Below are positions 46,048 to 59,100 of a DNA stretch of 64,000 bases, one piece after another. The stretch is from Anaspis maculata. Lineage: Eukaryota; Arthropoda; Insecta; Coleoptera; Scraptiidae. The notes beneath the pieces are model-generated. The model made no database searches, was not told the origin of the DNA, and worked only from the letters and a program-made list of their open reading frames with translations. Both the position numbers and the translations under genes were made by a program. Position 1 is the stretch's first letter; the number at the start of each line of letters is the position of its first letter. The stretch covers positions 48,667,416-48,731,415 of the forward strand of contig OX421966.1 in the NCBI GenBank assembly GCA_949128115.1, in the 5' to 3' direction.

Positions 46048-46508
46048 TACCAGTGTGGTGATAAAGTCCTGCACAAAATTCATATATCCGCTCGTATATC
46101 CGTTAATGATTTTTTTTTCGAAATATGTAATCCTGAAACAGGTCGATTTTGTTTTTATCCAGCCCACTATACTGTATAAACAAAAATGTTTTTTGGTAAT
46201 AATAAATATCACATTTTCAAACTTCTGTGTGCATTTTATTAAAAAAGTGTTATCGAAGACACAAATTTTTTTGCACTGTTTGAAGAAAAGCCAAAGCTAT
46301 CAATTTTATGCAAGAAATTTGGGGGTTGTCATTTAAAACAAATTGATGACGTCATCGCAACTCAAAAACAGCCAATACAAAAATGTTTACAGTACCTATA
46401 TGTATAGTGGGTTGGATAAAAACAAAGTCGACCTGTTTCAGGATTTTTCGAAAAAAAAAAAACAACGGAAATATGAATTTTGTGCAGGACTTTATCACCA
46501 CACTGTAT
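46048..46508. mobile_element. Mariner-like MITE with CAGTGTGGTGATAAAGTCCT ends
   Basis: Arms of about 150 bp: CAGTGTGGTGATAAAGTCCT pairs with AGGACTTTATCACCACACTG, and GTCGATTTTGTTTTTATCCA with its near-complement. Flanking TA dinucleotides suggest Tc1/mariner mobilisation. The rest of 46509-47968 shows no supportable gene. Confidence 0.8.
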
Positions 46509-47968
46509 AAAATGTATACATACTTCAGATCAGCTGCGGGTCAAAGGTGTCTATTATTATCTACCTACCTAAATATCTACCTACAGATGTAATAATTTAG
46601 GTAATTCTATTTATTTTTGGGAGTGAGAAAACAAATCGTTTTTACCACGCCAACTGCTTGTCACTTGGAGTAGGTAGAAAGTAAAATGTGAAGGGGGAAA
46701 AACAGGGTTCACTTTACTTTCAAGCCAACCACAAGCCAACAAAATGAAAAAACAAGACCGCCTTTAGCCCTCACAAGCTCTTGGCGATTATGGGCTACTT
46801 TTTTACACTGGGGCATCAGTCCAGCTAGTATACCCTCGAGTAGACCTGCCCATTTATCTTGCAGAGCAATTATTCCCAACTTCTCAGTCCGCTTTGGAAG
46901 AGCTCCCCAAGTCAAACTCATCCTTCAGAGGTGGGGTGGAACAGGAAAGAACGTCCACCTCACAACTCAAGCATGTTCAGTGAGACTGAGGTCGGGCGAG
47001 TTGGCCGGCCACTCCTAATGAACGAGTCAGTAAAATTATACATAGATAATAACAACAAAAAATATAAAAAAAATTTGAATGCGATTCACTATGCAAGATT
47101 CTCACAACCCTTTCATAGTATATCTCCATTATTCGAAATGTCCACAACATGAGAAATTTCACGGCATTTTTCTTCAATTTCTTCAAGACTTTCAGATAAA
47201 GTAGGTTAGGTGTGGTTACATGCAATCTTTTCTGTCAGTAGCAAATCATATCTCTGGTTCTGGGGTATTCATGATAACTGATAAAGTTATCTAAAGTCCT
47301 TTTGGATTCCCAGGGCTCTTATATCAAATACCTAACTTAACTACTCTTTCATTACAGACTCGGACTCTGCATAGACAGTCTTGATGTTTTCATTAACTTG
47401 CATCGCCAGTTAGCGTTATAATAAGGCGTCACTCGTTCTGATAACAATCGTAACATGCATAATCTAACTAGTGGCGGCATATTTATGAAGTATATTACTT
47501 ATTCAATGTGCAAATAATACCTGCCTATAACCAAATGTACATATGCAGTAACTCAACAACCCCAAAGATATCAAACTTCCGGTAGTTTATGCAAATTTGC
47601 TCACATAACTATCCACCATCACGCCAGTCGCCAACCCGAGAAAAATCTAATTTGCATAATATACAGACTTACCAATACTTTTCCAATTAGCTGATGATTG
47701 CCACTTGCAGGAAGAGTGGGTGACAGTGGTGGTAGCACGATGGTATTGAGGGGTACCTTCCGGCTATTATCCAGAATAGTGCTGCGTTGGTGAACCCCAA
47801 AATGCCTCATTTATTGTCTGCAAATGAAAACCCTCCAGTCTCAACTCTTCAGGAAGATAACAAGCCTCACCTTTAAAATACTGATGCATACTATATATTG
47901 ATAAAATAAATGCTAATCATCCAAACATCTATGGGGGCCCCTCAAGAGCAGATGTCTGAAATTCTGCC

Positions 47969-50900
47969 ATGATGGTCTCTTCGTCTGCCCAACCGGAAAT
48001 GTGTGCTGCTTTCTTTGTCGCTCCGGACCTTAGCAACTTGGATACCATGTCAACAAACGCCCCGCGCTACCATGACGATCTGCCCGTGTGTCAAAGTAAT
48101 GACAAAATAATCTTATGGTATATTGTTATTTTATATTGTGTAATATTATTTTCTTTTGATGCGAGCAGTAATTTTCCTAATAAAAAAATAAAGTGGATCG
48201 ATAGGAATGAACGCTAAAGTTATGGTGATGGATATGTCATAGTATTTGTGCTAATTAAGTATGTTTTAAAACGTGTTTTTGCAGGAAAGGTTGGGTAGGG
48301 ACCTCGGTAGGGAATTCAAGGATGATGTTTGCTTCTTCAGCAAGATGGAGTTGGAAAAGGACATGTTGGAGGAGCAGAATGCCCGGCTAGAAAGGTTCTT
48401 GCGACATCCGCACAACATCGAGTCGCAAGACAGTCTTGATGTGGATTATTACGAGGAGTTAGTGAAACCGTCGTACAGCAATTCGACGATCGTGGTTACT
48501 TCTGATGGGGACCATAACGTGAGTGTCTTTCATAAACCTTCTTCTCTTTATTTCACACTCAACTTAATTTGAAGTTGAAATCTGTTGGTATCTACCGATA
48601 CCGGCGAAGTATCTTAGCTTGAAATTGAACTTCATCCCATTTTCTATTGGTTTAATATGGGTATGGAAACGGTGTTGCCGAGAAACTACCATACGAAACC
48701 ATTGGAAATACCACCAGTTCCCACAATTAGCCGTGGCAAAACCTGTTGTAAATATCCATCAGAAAGTCATTTGAAAAATGTATAGTGCCTTTGCCTGCTC
48801 CTAAATCATAGTACATATGTCTATTTGTCCTAAATACTTACCTCTTATTTCTATTAGACTCAATATGGTGGCATCTATCCATTGAATCTGCGCTAAGGTC
48901 GCCGCAAAATCCGTCAAATCACACGTTTCTCTGACAGCCAAAGCTTGAGAAGCACACAAGGGACTACTCTCAAAATACTGGAGTACCTATTAATAATAAT
49001 AATCGGTATCTTTTGAGAATTGCTGAATTGAGAGACATGTTTATTCGTTCAGTAAGAGAAATATATTATACCGGGTGTTTATGAACGTTTGTGATCGCAT
49101 CGCCTTTGGAATCCGCTATCGATCACTACAATTGCGCCTGTTGCTGCGTTTTCCGGCCTAACCCATGCCTGCCGCGATCACAGTTTCTTATAAACACCCC
49201 GTACATCAGGCAAAACACAAGATTAAAAATTAATATGTAATGAATAAAGTAGTAGGTACATACAGGATGTCTCACCTGGTACAGACGGCGGTTTTTTCAC
49301 TGAAGCACGTTGCACTTTTGTTAACTGTGAAGTGAAAACATGAGTGTGGTATATTTTTGAATTCAATAAAAAAGATCTTCGATTCCGTGATAGAAATATA
49401 TCAGGCTGTTCCATGAAACAGTGGTTTTTTTGGTCAATTTTTGCTATTTCTTGTTACATTGAGTTGTTTTGGAGTCAGAATTGACAAAATGTAACCGAAT
49501 ATTTATGAGTATGTATAAGTGTTTTCCACAAAAGAAAACAAACGGCGGTTTTTCTTCATTGAAGCACGTTGCACCTTTGTTATGAAGTAAAAAATGAATG
49601 TGGTACATTTTGGAATTCAGTTAAAAAAGATCTTCTAATTCATGTAGAGATATAAATACATGCTGTTCTATGAAAAATTCTGAAATCCCTTTATACAGGT
49701 GTCCTGATAATTATTAGCCTGCCAATCTTCGCCTGCAGATTTTCCGATCAAAAATAAAGAAAAAGTTCATATATATGCCGATCAGCTTTTAAATTCAGCA
49801 CTAGAACGGTAATTTTCTTACGCCAAGTTGGCAATTCTGCGATAATTGGGGATGCTCAAATTTGTAATGTTGGATCATTTTCTCCCTAGATGACCTTGAA
49901 TTTTTATTGTCAATCGAGTACAGCGCTGTTGCAAGATTGTATAAACTGGTGGGCGACTGGTGGAATGTTTTTTTCCAAGGTTTTTTCAAATAAAATAATA
50001 AATTACGTTGAGGAAACTGTTCTAATTTTTGGTCAAAAATAAAGGTCAATAGCTGATATCTAAAATTAATCTGTGCCTTTTAAATTTAACACTAGGTGAT
50101 AGATTTTACAAGCTCTCGAAGGTAATAATCGAAAATTTCACAATTTTTCTGAATTAATTGCTATGCCTGTACTAAGGATACAATATTAGTGACAACGTAA
50201 ATCAACTTATATAGTGCAATAGTACCGAGCGTTCATAAATTAAATGGGTCAAGGGTGCCTGTGACTTTGAAAACATCTGTCGGAACTAGCATCGTTTATT
50301 TGATGTCTGTAATTTTTTGGTTATCGTAATTTGTCAAACCAGTCGCAGTTTTCGTTTTCGGGACATTTTAAATGTGATTTTACGGCAGGGCACAAAACCT
50401 ACATGATCGAGGAGTATTTTCGAACTTGAAGTATTCTCGTGAACTTACGGCAGATCAGAGATCAATAATATGGGACGTAACTTGTCAAAGTTTGACAAAT
50501 TTAATACAAAAGGATTACGCTAGTTACGACAGACGTTTTTGAATTCACAGGCACCCTTGACCCATTTAATTAATGAACTCTCGGTACCTAGTATCACTAT
50601 ATGTAGGTACTTAAGATACATTGATACTATAACTAAATATATACAACAATTCTTGAAAACCTGTGAGATGAATTAACTTCAGCTACAGCATTCGCTCAAA
50701 GATCTATAGGCAAACCACAGAAAAACTTTTTTTTTGACCACAGAATTTTTTTTAATGAAAAAAAAAAGGAAAAGATGTCAGCGAGGCAGATATCAGTGGC
50801 CATCTTAGGGAACAGAGGGTAGAGTAGATGCAGCAAGTGGGCGAGTGCGAAGTTGACGATGGAGATGTTGAGGAACTACAGGTCTAGCTCAGATGCAGTT

Positions 50901-53900
50901 TTTGATAGCCATTGTCCGCGGACACCTACTCCGCGACGATGTGGTTCATGGTCTGGTTCTCAGTTCCACACTCAGAACTCGGATCTTCTACATATCCTCT
51001 CTGATAGAACTGAAATCTGCATTTTCCCTGCCCTGTTCGTATCCTATTGAATCCATACTTTCCTTGGAAGGGAGAAGCTCTTCGGATCCTCTACAATCGC
51101 TCTGTTCTTGACGGCGGCTTCAGTATCCCATATTTCCTTCCAGTGTCTTTTCATCTCGAAATCTGCAGCATGGATTTTTGGCTGCGATGTTCAAAATTGG
51201 CAGCCAGAAAGTCTGGGTAGATTTGACAACTCCAGCAATGATTCTCAATGCTTGGTTAAGAATGACGTCAATGATGTTGTGTGTGTGTGCTATTCATCCA
51301 AACAGGAGCGTAGTATTCCGCTGTCGACTAGACCAAGACAATGGTGGATATCCGAAGAGTAGTGGCGTCGACACTCCATGTAGTTCTCGCAAGTCTCTGA
51401 ACCAGGTTCATTCGTGTCTTCGTCTTGGCAGTGAGTCTCTCCAAGTTGATCTTGAAGGATAATGTTTGGTCGAAGGTCCCACCGAGGTACTTGGAGTGGG
51501 ACTGTGCTGCAGATGAAGTCCGGCCATCAAAGCTGACATTGAGGTGACGAACTGCTTCTGTCGTTCAGATGAATGGCTCTAGTCTCTATCTCCAGAGAGT
51601 TCGGATTCAATCCTCATTTCTGAAAGATGACAAAATTCTGTTGGAAAATCGTGATACATATTTATTATGTGCAGAAATATCATAGTGAAAAATCACAGAA
51701 TCGGCGGGTTTTTACTTTGCACATCTGTGTTATTTGTCCAAAAAGTTCGTTTTCAGTTTTGACAAAAAAATACAAGATAAAACTTTGGATCAAGTTTTCA
51801 TTTTTGGCTGGTCATAATCTACTCACTGTTCGACTGAATTGGTTCAAATTCATTTCATGGCTTGTCTCTGTTGACAGAAGGGCTGGCCTAAAAAGCTAAA
51901 ATTACAGAAGCCAACTTTTTTCAATCGAGTCACATCGCAGGTCAACCATTAAATTTGCCTCAATATGGCTCGAACCCGATAACAGTATTCCCAAAAATGT
52001 AAATTTGACCAAATAACACAGGGATACATTTTTCCGAATCTGCGGCCCTAGACTTTGATTTACCCAGTAATTCTTGACAAGTTTGAACAGAGGAATATTG
52101 CTGGTAAATCTAAACAAAATTGAAAACCCCTATCTGCCATTGGTCTATGTAACGTTAATGAATAACCTTATAGCGTGGAGACCTCAGGTGATGATAAGCG
52201 CCGCAAAGCAAGAGCGCCTTTGTCTGGTGGTGATTCATGCGTGGCCCGTTGGTAATTTGTGAAAATTCCCTGGAATCCCGTGGCTATCCATTTAATTTGA
52301 AGAAATCGTATCCGGTGGAAATCCCGTGGTAATCCCGTGGCAATCCATCACAATCCGTTGAACGTTCTGATGTCCCAGTAATTCACCCGAGGATTCACCC
52401 CATGATCATTTGCATCTGAAGTCAACTTTGAATGAAAGAAAAAATTTACATGAACTTGAGTACTCAGACAAGAGTGTTACTCGTACTTACCTTATAAATA
52501 TACAGACAGAACCATGAATATAGCAATAGCAGAACCGAGGGCAGAACACTTAATGAAATTTTCCCAGGAATGTAAACAACTATGACACTCACCTGACATC
52601 ATGACAAACAACGGCCAAGGCAACAGGGCAGCGGATATGATGCGAGGAGACGCCAGAACTGGCATTTCTTGTCAAAATTTTCTAACCTCTTTGAGCTCAG
52701 CCCGTTTTCGCGCAACTTGGTCTATGAGCGTCCGTTACACTCTAGGCAACATGGCCAACCGCGTTTTATTTTCTGCTGAATTTAAAACGTGATCGGCATA
52801 TAACTTGAACTTTTTTGCATGTATTGTTTTTTATATTTTGACATGACATTCAAATTACAGACATTTCTCCGAAATCGACCATCTACGAAGTATTTTTCGA
52901 CCCTTTATCTTTTTTTTTTCATCACCGGAGAATCTGCGGGTGAAGCTTGGCTGGCTAATTTCAGGACATTCTGTATTATTGACTTAGAAATTCGACTTGA
53001 GATTCAAAAAATGTAAGAACAATGATTATTCAACGAAAGTCTTCGCCTGACGAAAATTTGTTGAAAATAAGAAAAATATTTAAGCACATCAAAAAGAGAG
53101 TACGCCTGCTGTGTGTAATAATAATAACAATGTACATAAAATAATCTCGAAATGCCGCACCAGAACAGTACTATGAAATATGGGATCTCCTACGAAGTCC
53201 TCAAAAGATTAAACATAAAATTCGACTTTCTTTGTTATGAAGTTATGAAGGGTCAGACGATGGTCTTCCGAGTTCCTGCAATTTCAATATTTCAAAATAT
53301 TGCAGTGACCTGTTTATGGCAGAATTATGAGAACATCAACAACCACTGGATGTATATTGAATTCCCATTTACTACAGGCTTCACAAACTTCGGAAATTAT
53401 TTTTCTTTAAAAATGCCTCCAAACCATTCGGTTGGTCCCTAGGTTGGTCCCTCAACTAGAACAGATGATCACACCGTTTTCTACCAAGGAATTGTTTGGG
53501 AATAATTTTTTTAGAGAAATATGGGCTTTTAACTCAATCTGTCGGTATAGTAAATGGAGATCTAAAAGTTCTAAAACAAACCCGGTGGTTGATTTTTTTC
53601 TAAATCTGCCATCTGCTACTGATAATTTGCTGAAATCTTTTGAAATACCGAAACTAATATCCGTTTCACCCTTATTTGTCACACAGCAAGCTATGGAAAT
53701 TTTTAGTTACGTTGGTATCCCTGAGACACAGGTGGTTACACGCAGTGAAGATTATGTAGCTCTGACACTAATGATTCTTTCAAATCTGTTTAACCAGTTA
53801 AACCGACTTCTCACTAATATCACCACGGTGATGCCGTGATGACGCTGCGCCGCGCCGTGGAGAAAGATTCAGCCCAGGGGTCCAGCCCAAAGAAAGCGAG

Positions 53901-55857
53901 GAAAAATGGCACATATGTATTATTATTAAGAACTAAAACATGAGTTGCTTGACTCCAAGTCAAACTTGAGCTGAGGGTAAAGAAACCGCAAGTTTTTACT
54001 CAACTCAAAAACTAAAGCGGCCTCGCTTACCGTCATGTTTTCTGTCATGTCTGACTGAAGGCGCTCAACGTGCTGAATATGCCGCAAACTTGCTTCGTTT
54101 GATGGGGGATGATTTATGACATTTTGAAAGCTGATTTGACCTGACATCAAAATTTGTCAATAAATTGATGAAGTTTCGTCAGTAACCTAAACCTCACAAA
54201 ACAATAGCATAGCTTGCTGTGTGGCAAATGAGGGTGACACGGATAATAGACGTGTTGGAAGGACGAAACTTTGGCTGTTCAACTTCGAAAATTTAAGAAA
54301 TTTTTTTTGTGACCTTCATAAAAAATTCGATATACCGTAGTATAGTCCGTAACATGTAAGATAAGCACACCAATAGACATGTGCAGTTTACCAGAATGCG
54401 TCCGGACGAGTCCATTTCTCCGTTCAGGGTGTGATCGAACGTTAGTGACGTCAGGCATGGGCTGATTGTCTGCACTCACAGCCGTTGCACAGTAGTCGAA
54501 GCCAGACCTATAGCGCATTTGACCGGCACGTTTGAATGGCTACCCACTCCCCACTCCACATGTTTCAACGCCGTCACTGATGTAAAGTCACTGCGTCGAA
54601 TTTTATGACCCAATGTGCTTATCTGAGATGTTACGGACTCTACTGGTCTGGTGCGCCATTTCGAGATCACCCAATATAATAATAACAATGAACAAAATGC
54701 ACCTAAATAAGTACTTAGAAGGTTTTTTCCCTTTATCATTCGTCAGAAGGTGCCAAAACAATTCAGGAACATCTTTACGGCACCTCCTAATTACAACGCC
54801 AAGAGCAAACCAGCAGCACCGAACATCGAAGTCAACAACAACAATAACAACAGCAGCAGTATCAGGGTCGTCGAACCACTTCCCATCTCAGGACAATCTC
54901 AACAACAACCTAACGTCAATATGTCCCACAAGAAAACTGCTACGTCTCGTTTGAGCTTGATGAGTGGCAGTCGAATCGACTTGAGTGACGGACTTTTTAA
55001 CAAGAAGTTCAGAACCACCATTGAGAAAAGCATCAAGCTGCTCAACGATATCAAGTGAGTTTTTGCATTCAACTTTATTACTTTTGAAGTTTGGAATCAA
55101 AGTTACGTTTTTCAGACATCTTTTAGAAGCGGGCATACCGCCACCGGATGGCGAAGAGGATTACCAGAGGAGACTGAAGAGGTCCACGGAATTCTCTGCG
55201 CGGTTTTCGCGAATCTATCTCTATCCGTTACTTAGACAAGTACGTTTTTGATCTTTTTTGATCGTTTTTGATAGACCATGAGTTCTTACTTAGGTAAACG
55301 ACTTGAGCATAATCCCGTCTAAACCGAACTATCCAGGAATCAACCACAAGCTATTGAGTCCCCATCAAACGATTCTCCAAGCCCTCCAAGCTTATCACAG
55401 CCACTTACCGAGTTCCATTGGCAAATGCTGTTCAGACAAACTGAAGACTCTTTTGGATCAGGCCGTTTATCTGACCCAGATGTATGGTATGCTCAAGAAC
55501 AACTCGTCGGATGACCTCAACACCGAATTTACGAATGTCTGTGTTGTTTTTATGTTGTTGTTTTTTGGAAATAAAACATATTTTTTTTAGGCAATGCTGA
55601 CGCACCTCGAACTAGTTTTAGAGACTTTGTACAATTTCAATAGCAAATTCGATTCCAAAGTTTGCAGTGCCAAAGAAGCCAAAAAAGCAAAGCTGCAAGA
55701 ACAAGTCGAGGATAACGAGAAGAGGAAAAAACGGGGGGCACTCAACAAAACCAAGAAGAAGAGCAGCGAAAAGAAGCTTTCCATGTACGCCGTCACGGCG
55801 TCATTCCGTAAAGATCCTGCATGGAAAAGGGCCGTTGAAAGTTTGAGCAAAAAGTAA
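47969..55857 (+). CDS. Unrecognised coiled-coil protein, six-exon model (~430 aa)
   Basis: Modelled exons are 47969-48085, 48285-48518, 54747-55054, 55116-55239, 55294-55536 and 55591-55857. Phases agree at every junction (0, 0, 2, 0, 0) and the sum is 431 codons with the stop. The last four exons are strong: short introns, pyrimidine-rich acceptors, good donors. Exon 2 is also convincing (FFSKMELEKDMLEEQNARLE, coiled coil). Exon 1 and the 6.2-kb third junction are weaker; other exons may be missing. Residues 118-220 are low complexity with poly-Asn and QSQQQP. The C-terminal 200 residues look globular and helical, with ARFSRIYLYPLLRQ and LEAGIPPPDGEEDYQRRL. It ends in a lysine-rich tail (KRGALNKTKKKSSEKK), suggesting nuclear or nucleic-acid contact. 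I do not recognise the family. Confidence 0.6.
49069..49203. mobile_element. 135-bp foldback element, TACCGGGTGTTTATGAAC ends
   Basis: The left end pairs with TTCTTATAAACACCCCGTA; inner GATCGC blocks also pair. It lies in the long intron of the coiled-coil gene. Confidence 0.8.
49283..49685. repeat. Two direct repeats of about 135 bp
   Basis: Copies at 49283-49415 and 49548-49685 share ACGGCGGTTTTT, TGAAGCACGTTGCAC and AAAAAAGATCTTC in order, with scattered differences. No coding frame is shared. Confidence 0.75.
50209..50603. mobile_element. 0.4-kb foldback element
   Basis: ATATAGTGCAATAGTACCGAG pairs with its near-complement ending at 50603. AATGGGTCAAGGGTGCCTGT pairs with ACAGGCACCCTTGACCCATT. 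Confidence 0.85.
50820..51610 (-). pseudogene. Decayed non-LTR retrotransposon (jockey-like) RT C-terminal end
   Basis: Minus-strand reading gives, across several frames, KYLGGTFDQTLSFKINLERL, then AKTKTRMNLVQRLARTTW, then STAEYYAPVWMNSTHT. This is the thumb and C-terminal extension typical of jockey/I-type reverse transcriptases. A final QTMNHIVAEC resembles the usual Cys-His end. Several stops and frameshifts are present. Plus-strand open frames here are shadows. Confidence 0.75.
52265..52360. repeat. Degenerate AATCCCGTGG tandem repeat
   Basis: Four to five imperfect units (AATCCCGTGGCTATCC, AATCCCGTGGTAATCC and so on). Confidence 0.7.
53152..53839 (+). pseudogene. Broken protein-coding remnant of unknown origin
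   Basis: Two long frames meet near 53431-53455: 96 codons from ATG 53152, then 130 codons in another frame. The junction contains a 12-bp tandem duplication around GGTTGGTCCCT that creates a stop; a separate frameshift is also needed. The second part has VDFFLN, IPKLISVSPLFVTQQ and VGIPETQVVTRSEDYVAL. That spacing faintly recalls the C-terminus of GT41 (O-GlcNAc transferase-type) enzymes, but I would not name it. It could be a mobile-element gene or a captured host gene. It sits in an intron of the coiled-coil gene. Confidence 0.4.
54341..54642. mobile_element. 0.3-kb foldback element
   Basis: TAGTCCGTAACATGTAAGATAAGCACAC faces TGTGCTTATCTGAGATGTTACGGACT. GTGACGTCAGG-type blocks lie inside. 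It ends about 100 bp before exon 3 of the coiled-coil gene. Confidence 0.8.
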
Positions 55858-56115
55858 TCGCCTTCGGGCCAAATTTGACGACAGCACTCACCCTACACTA
55901 CCATACTAAATTCCCGCCCAATACACCTGAACACAATAATGATAGTCATAAGTCATAAGTAAAAATCTTTTTAATGTGCACCCACTAAATTTATAAGGGA
56001 TGAGCGTAAGTGTAGGTTGAGGGGTATTTCTGAATTTGGTTGAATTGGTTATATTGTTTTGTGTTTTGGCCTTGTTCCGTTCAACCTGTGTAACCTTCTG
56101 TACTCCTGCAGAAAA

Positions 56116-59100
56116 ATGGTGAAGTCTCGATACAAGACTGCAACTTACAAGCATCGTCCCCCAGTTGAGAAGCCCAAAAGCAACTGCAGGCTCGTGGAAA
56201 ACAAGTCATCGAGTCTTCAGTCTCGTCTGAAGGCTACGCCAGCCAATAATACTCCAATTAAAGAAGACGAGATTAAAACCATGATGGAAGAAGCCCAGGA
56301 CAGCGATGCCAGCCGGCCAGTCAGTCCCAAAAAGGTTTGTATGTGATCCCGAACGATCTCGATAAATATTAGCGTTATTATTAATTAATCAGCCTGCCTA
56401 ATGGGCAATACATGGTGGGCACATGAATAGAAAGAACACTTGCCACTGATGTTACATAATTAATTTTTCTACACGATCTTAACAACGGCATAGAATGGAG
56501 ATTCTCTTCTATGGCTGTGGCTGGCCAAGTTCCTAATGAGTAGATTGGTTCCAACTTGGTAATAATAAAGAAAATAAGAATGACAAGTACCTACCTAATG
56601 TCAAGGCAAATGGCAAATCTTTCTGCTTCTCTTGGCGTGACCATTGCAGACTTGGGAAGCTGATGCGGACATGAAGTACTCTTGATTTATTACAATGAGA
56701 GCCCCAATGAGTAGCTAAGCTCAAGACGACACAGCCCCAACTACGAAGCGGTTGCTACGGACTGTGCACCGTACCTACTTGAAATCCGTCGAGTAAAAAT
56801 ATTCAAAGGTGCGTCATCGTAACCTTTTGGTATTGGCCGGTAGATGACGCCGCTGCAAAAGCAACTATTGAAATCAGCTTTGCAGTGTATCATTTTTTCA
56901 TGTAAATAGTTGAGTAGGTACCTACTAGAAGGACTTTATTCTGATGTCGGTTTGCCCTTTATTTATGCAGAATTCTTCAGGATAAGGCCACAGTTCTCAG
57001 TTCTCACTTCACCATGTGGGTCACCGGAGCGAATACTTGTCAAACCATTATCACTGGTAGATGATCACCAGTGGCGGCTCTTCATCATGATTTAGGAAAC
57101 ATAGGAACTTACCCCCTCCACATTTTGATTTTTTAATCGATTGCGATCCATAACATGTGACAGGCGACCATCGGAGATTGCGCATTGGACAGCTAGCGAT
57201 CTTAAGGTCGTTCTATTCTATGAAATGCACGACAACGCAGCCGCAACGCGAGGCGTAATGTTTCTGATTGGCTTGCAAAGAATTTGCTGTATATTGCGAT
57301 GTATCTTAAGAGCCAATTAGAAACGTTGCGCTGTTTATTGTTAGAGAATTGCGATTTCCGCGAAAGTACTTTCATTGCCCATTAAAAAAGCGTAGAGCTG
57401 ACGCGGGGTATGGTAATATTTAAAATTTGCGGCTTGGTGCCATAGTGACAGGGTACTTAAAAGTAGCCAAAATTCCAAAAATCAGTATAATACATTCCGC
57501 GTCACGCCTTTTTTACAACAGCTTGTACGCCTTTTTAATGGTCAATAACCGTACGATGTAATACGCAGTCTCCAGTGGTCGCAGAACCTAAATTGCGCAA
57601 GATGCTAACCAATAGGAAAGGCTCCTTTTTTTGTTTCACTGGTGTCTGATTGGTCAAATCTTTCGTTGCTTGCGTTCTGCGACCATTGTAGACGGCTGTA
57701 ATGCAATGTGAAACCAAAAACGTCGAAGTTTTCTTGCAACTAATAAAGTTATAGGCCAGGTTTCACGTGACATTCAGCATGTGAATAATAGGTAGGTATA
57801 CGAGCTCCGTCCCACATCAGTTGGGCCAGATGCGGAAACTTCACTTTTCTTATCCAAATAAATACAGTAGGGTGCCCCGCAGTTCAAGTGCAGAAACTTG
57901 TCAATCGATAAAGAATAAAACAATCAGCAGACTGATCCCAAAAAATATACCTATTTCGGAAAAGTAAAATATCGGAGATACAGCCCTTCCAATTTGGAAT
58001 AGAAAATCGATTTTTCATCATAACTTTGAAACTGCTCCGCCGATTTTGCTCAACTCAAGAAGAACATTTCTTCTGGAAAAAACCATTTGAGGGGGGGGGG
58101 TACATTTTATCACCTAAGTAACTTCTTTACTCGGCCTGCGCTGGGGAATTCATAGAATATGTTCAAAGGTACTAACATGTAGGTAGTGAGCATGAAAAAA
58201 AAAATTTAAAATATTTTCACATTCCCATAATTTTATAGAAATTGCATTTTTACTGATTGACCAACCGATGTGGGACGGGGCTCGTAAATTCGTATATTAT
58301 TATCTTACTACAAAACTACTGGCAAATAATATTCATTATTATGAGTCGAGACAGTAATTGGGCATTTCAGGGACCTTCACCAATTATTATTATGTGTTTA
58401 ATGCCTCTCTGATGGCTGCTAACCAATTTGTTTTACATTTCAAAAGCGCACGCTTCAGATCAAGTGAAGAAAATTTTTAACACATTTCACGTCCAAAATA
58501 TTTATTTTATCGGTACTATTTCGGTCAACTTGACGCAGCTTCATGCAAGACTAAGAACAACAATATACGAGAAAATATATAATAAATTTAATAAAATATA
58601 TTTTGTATGTACTTACTCCTATTTCTGTTAGTTTAGGTCACATTTGTATTTCTTTTCAAAAATGCATATTATGTACAACTTAGAACTTGACGCTATTGCA
58701 ATTTATCTGATTGTCATACTACGTCAATGACGTATAATGACGTATACTATGTCATTTTGATTATTCTTTGACAATCATTTAGCATGCAAATTCACCAAGT
58801 CCTAGTTGAATGATATATCACGACGAAATTAACGACAAATTTCAAACATTTTATTTGCAAAGCAATAACGTTACAAATTTATCAATAGAGAAGAGGATTA
58901 CATTTGCATTCCAATATTAATAATATATAATTATACAAGTATATATATATATAATGTGAATATATGCTGCATTTTGTGTTGTATATATTTTTTTTTTTGC
59001 AAAAAGCGAATCGTTCTCTGTGGTGCAAGTCTAAAAAGTATTACAATAAAAAGTACAGTATATACGAATGATGTGTGGGGGTGTTTTGTAGATGGCTGTT

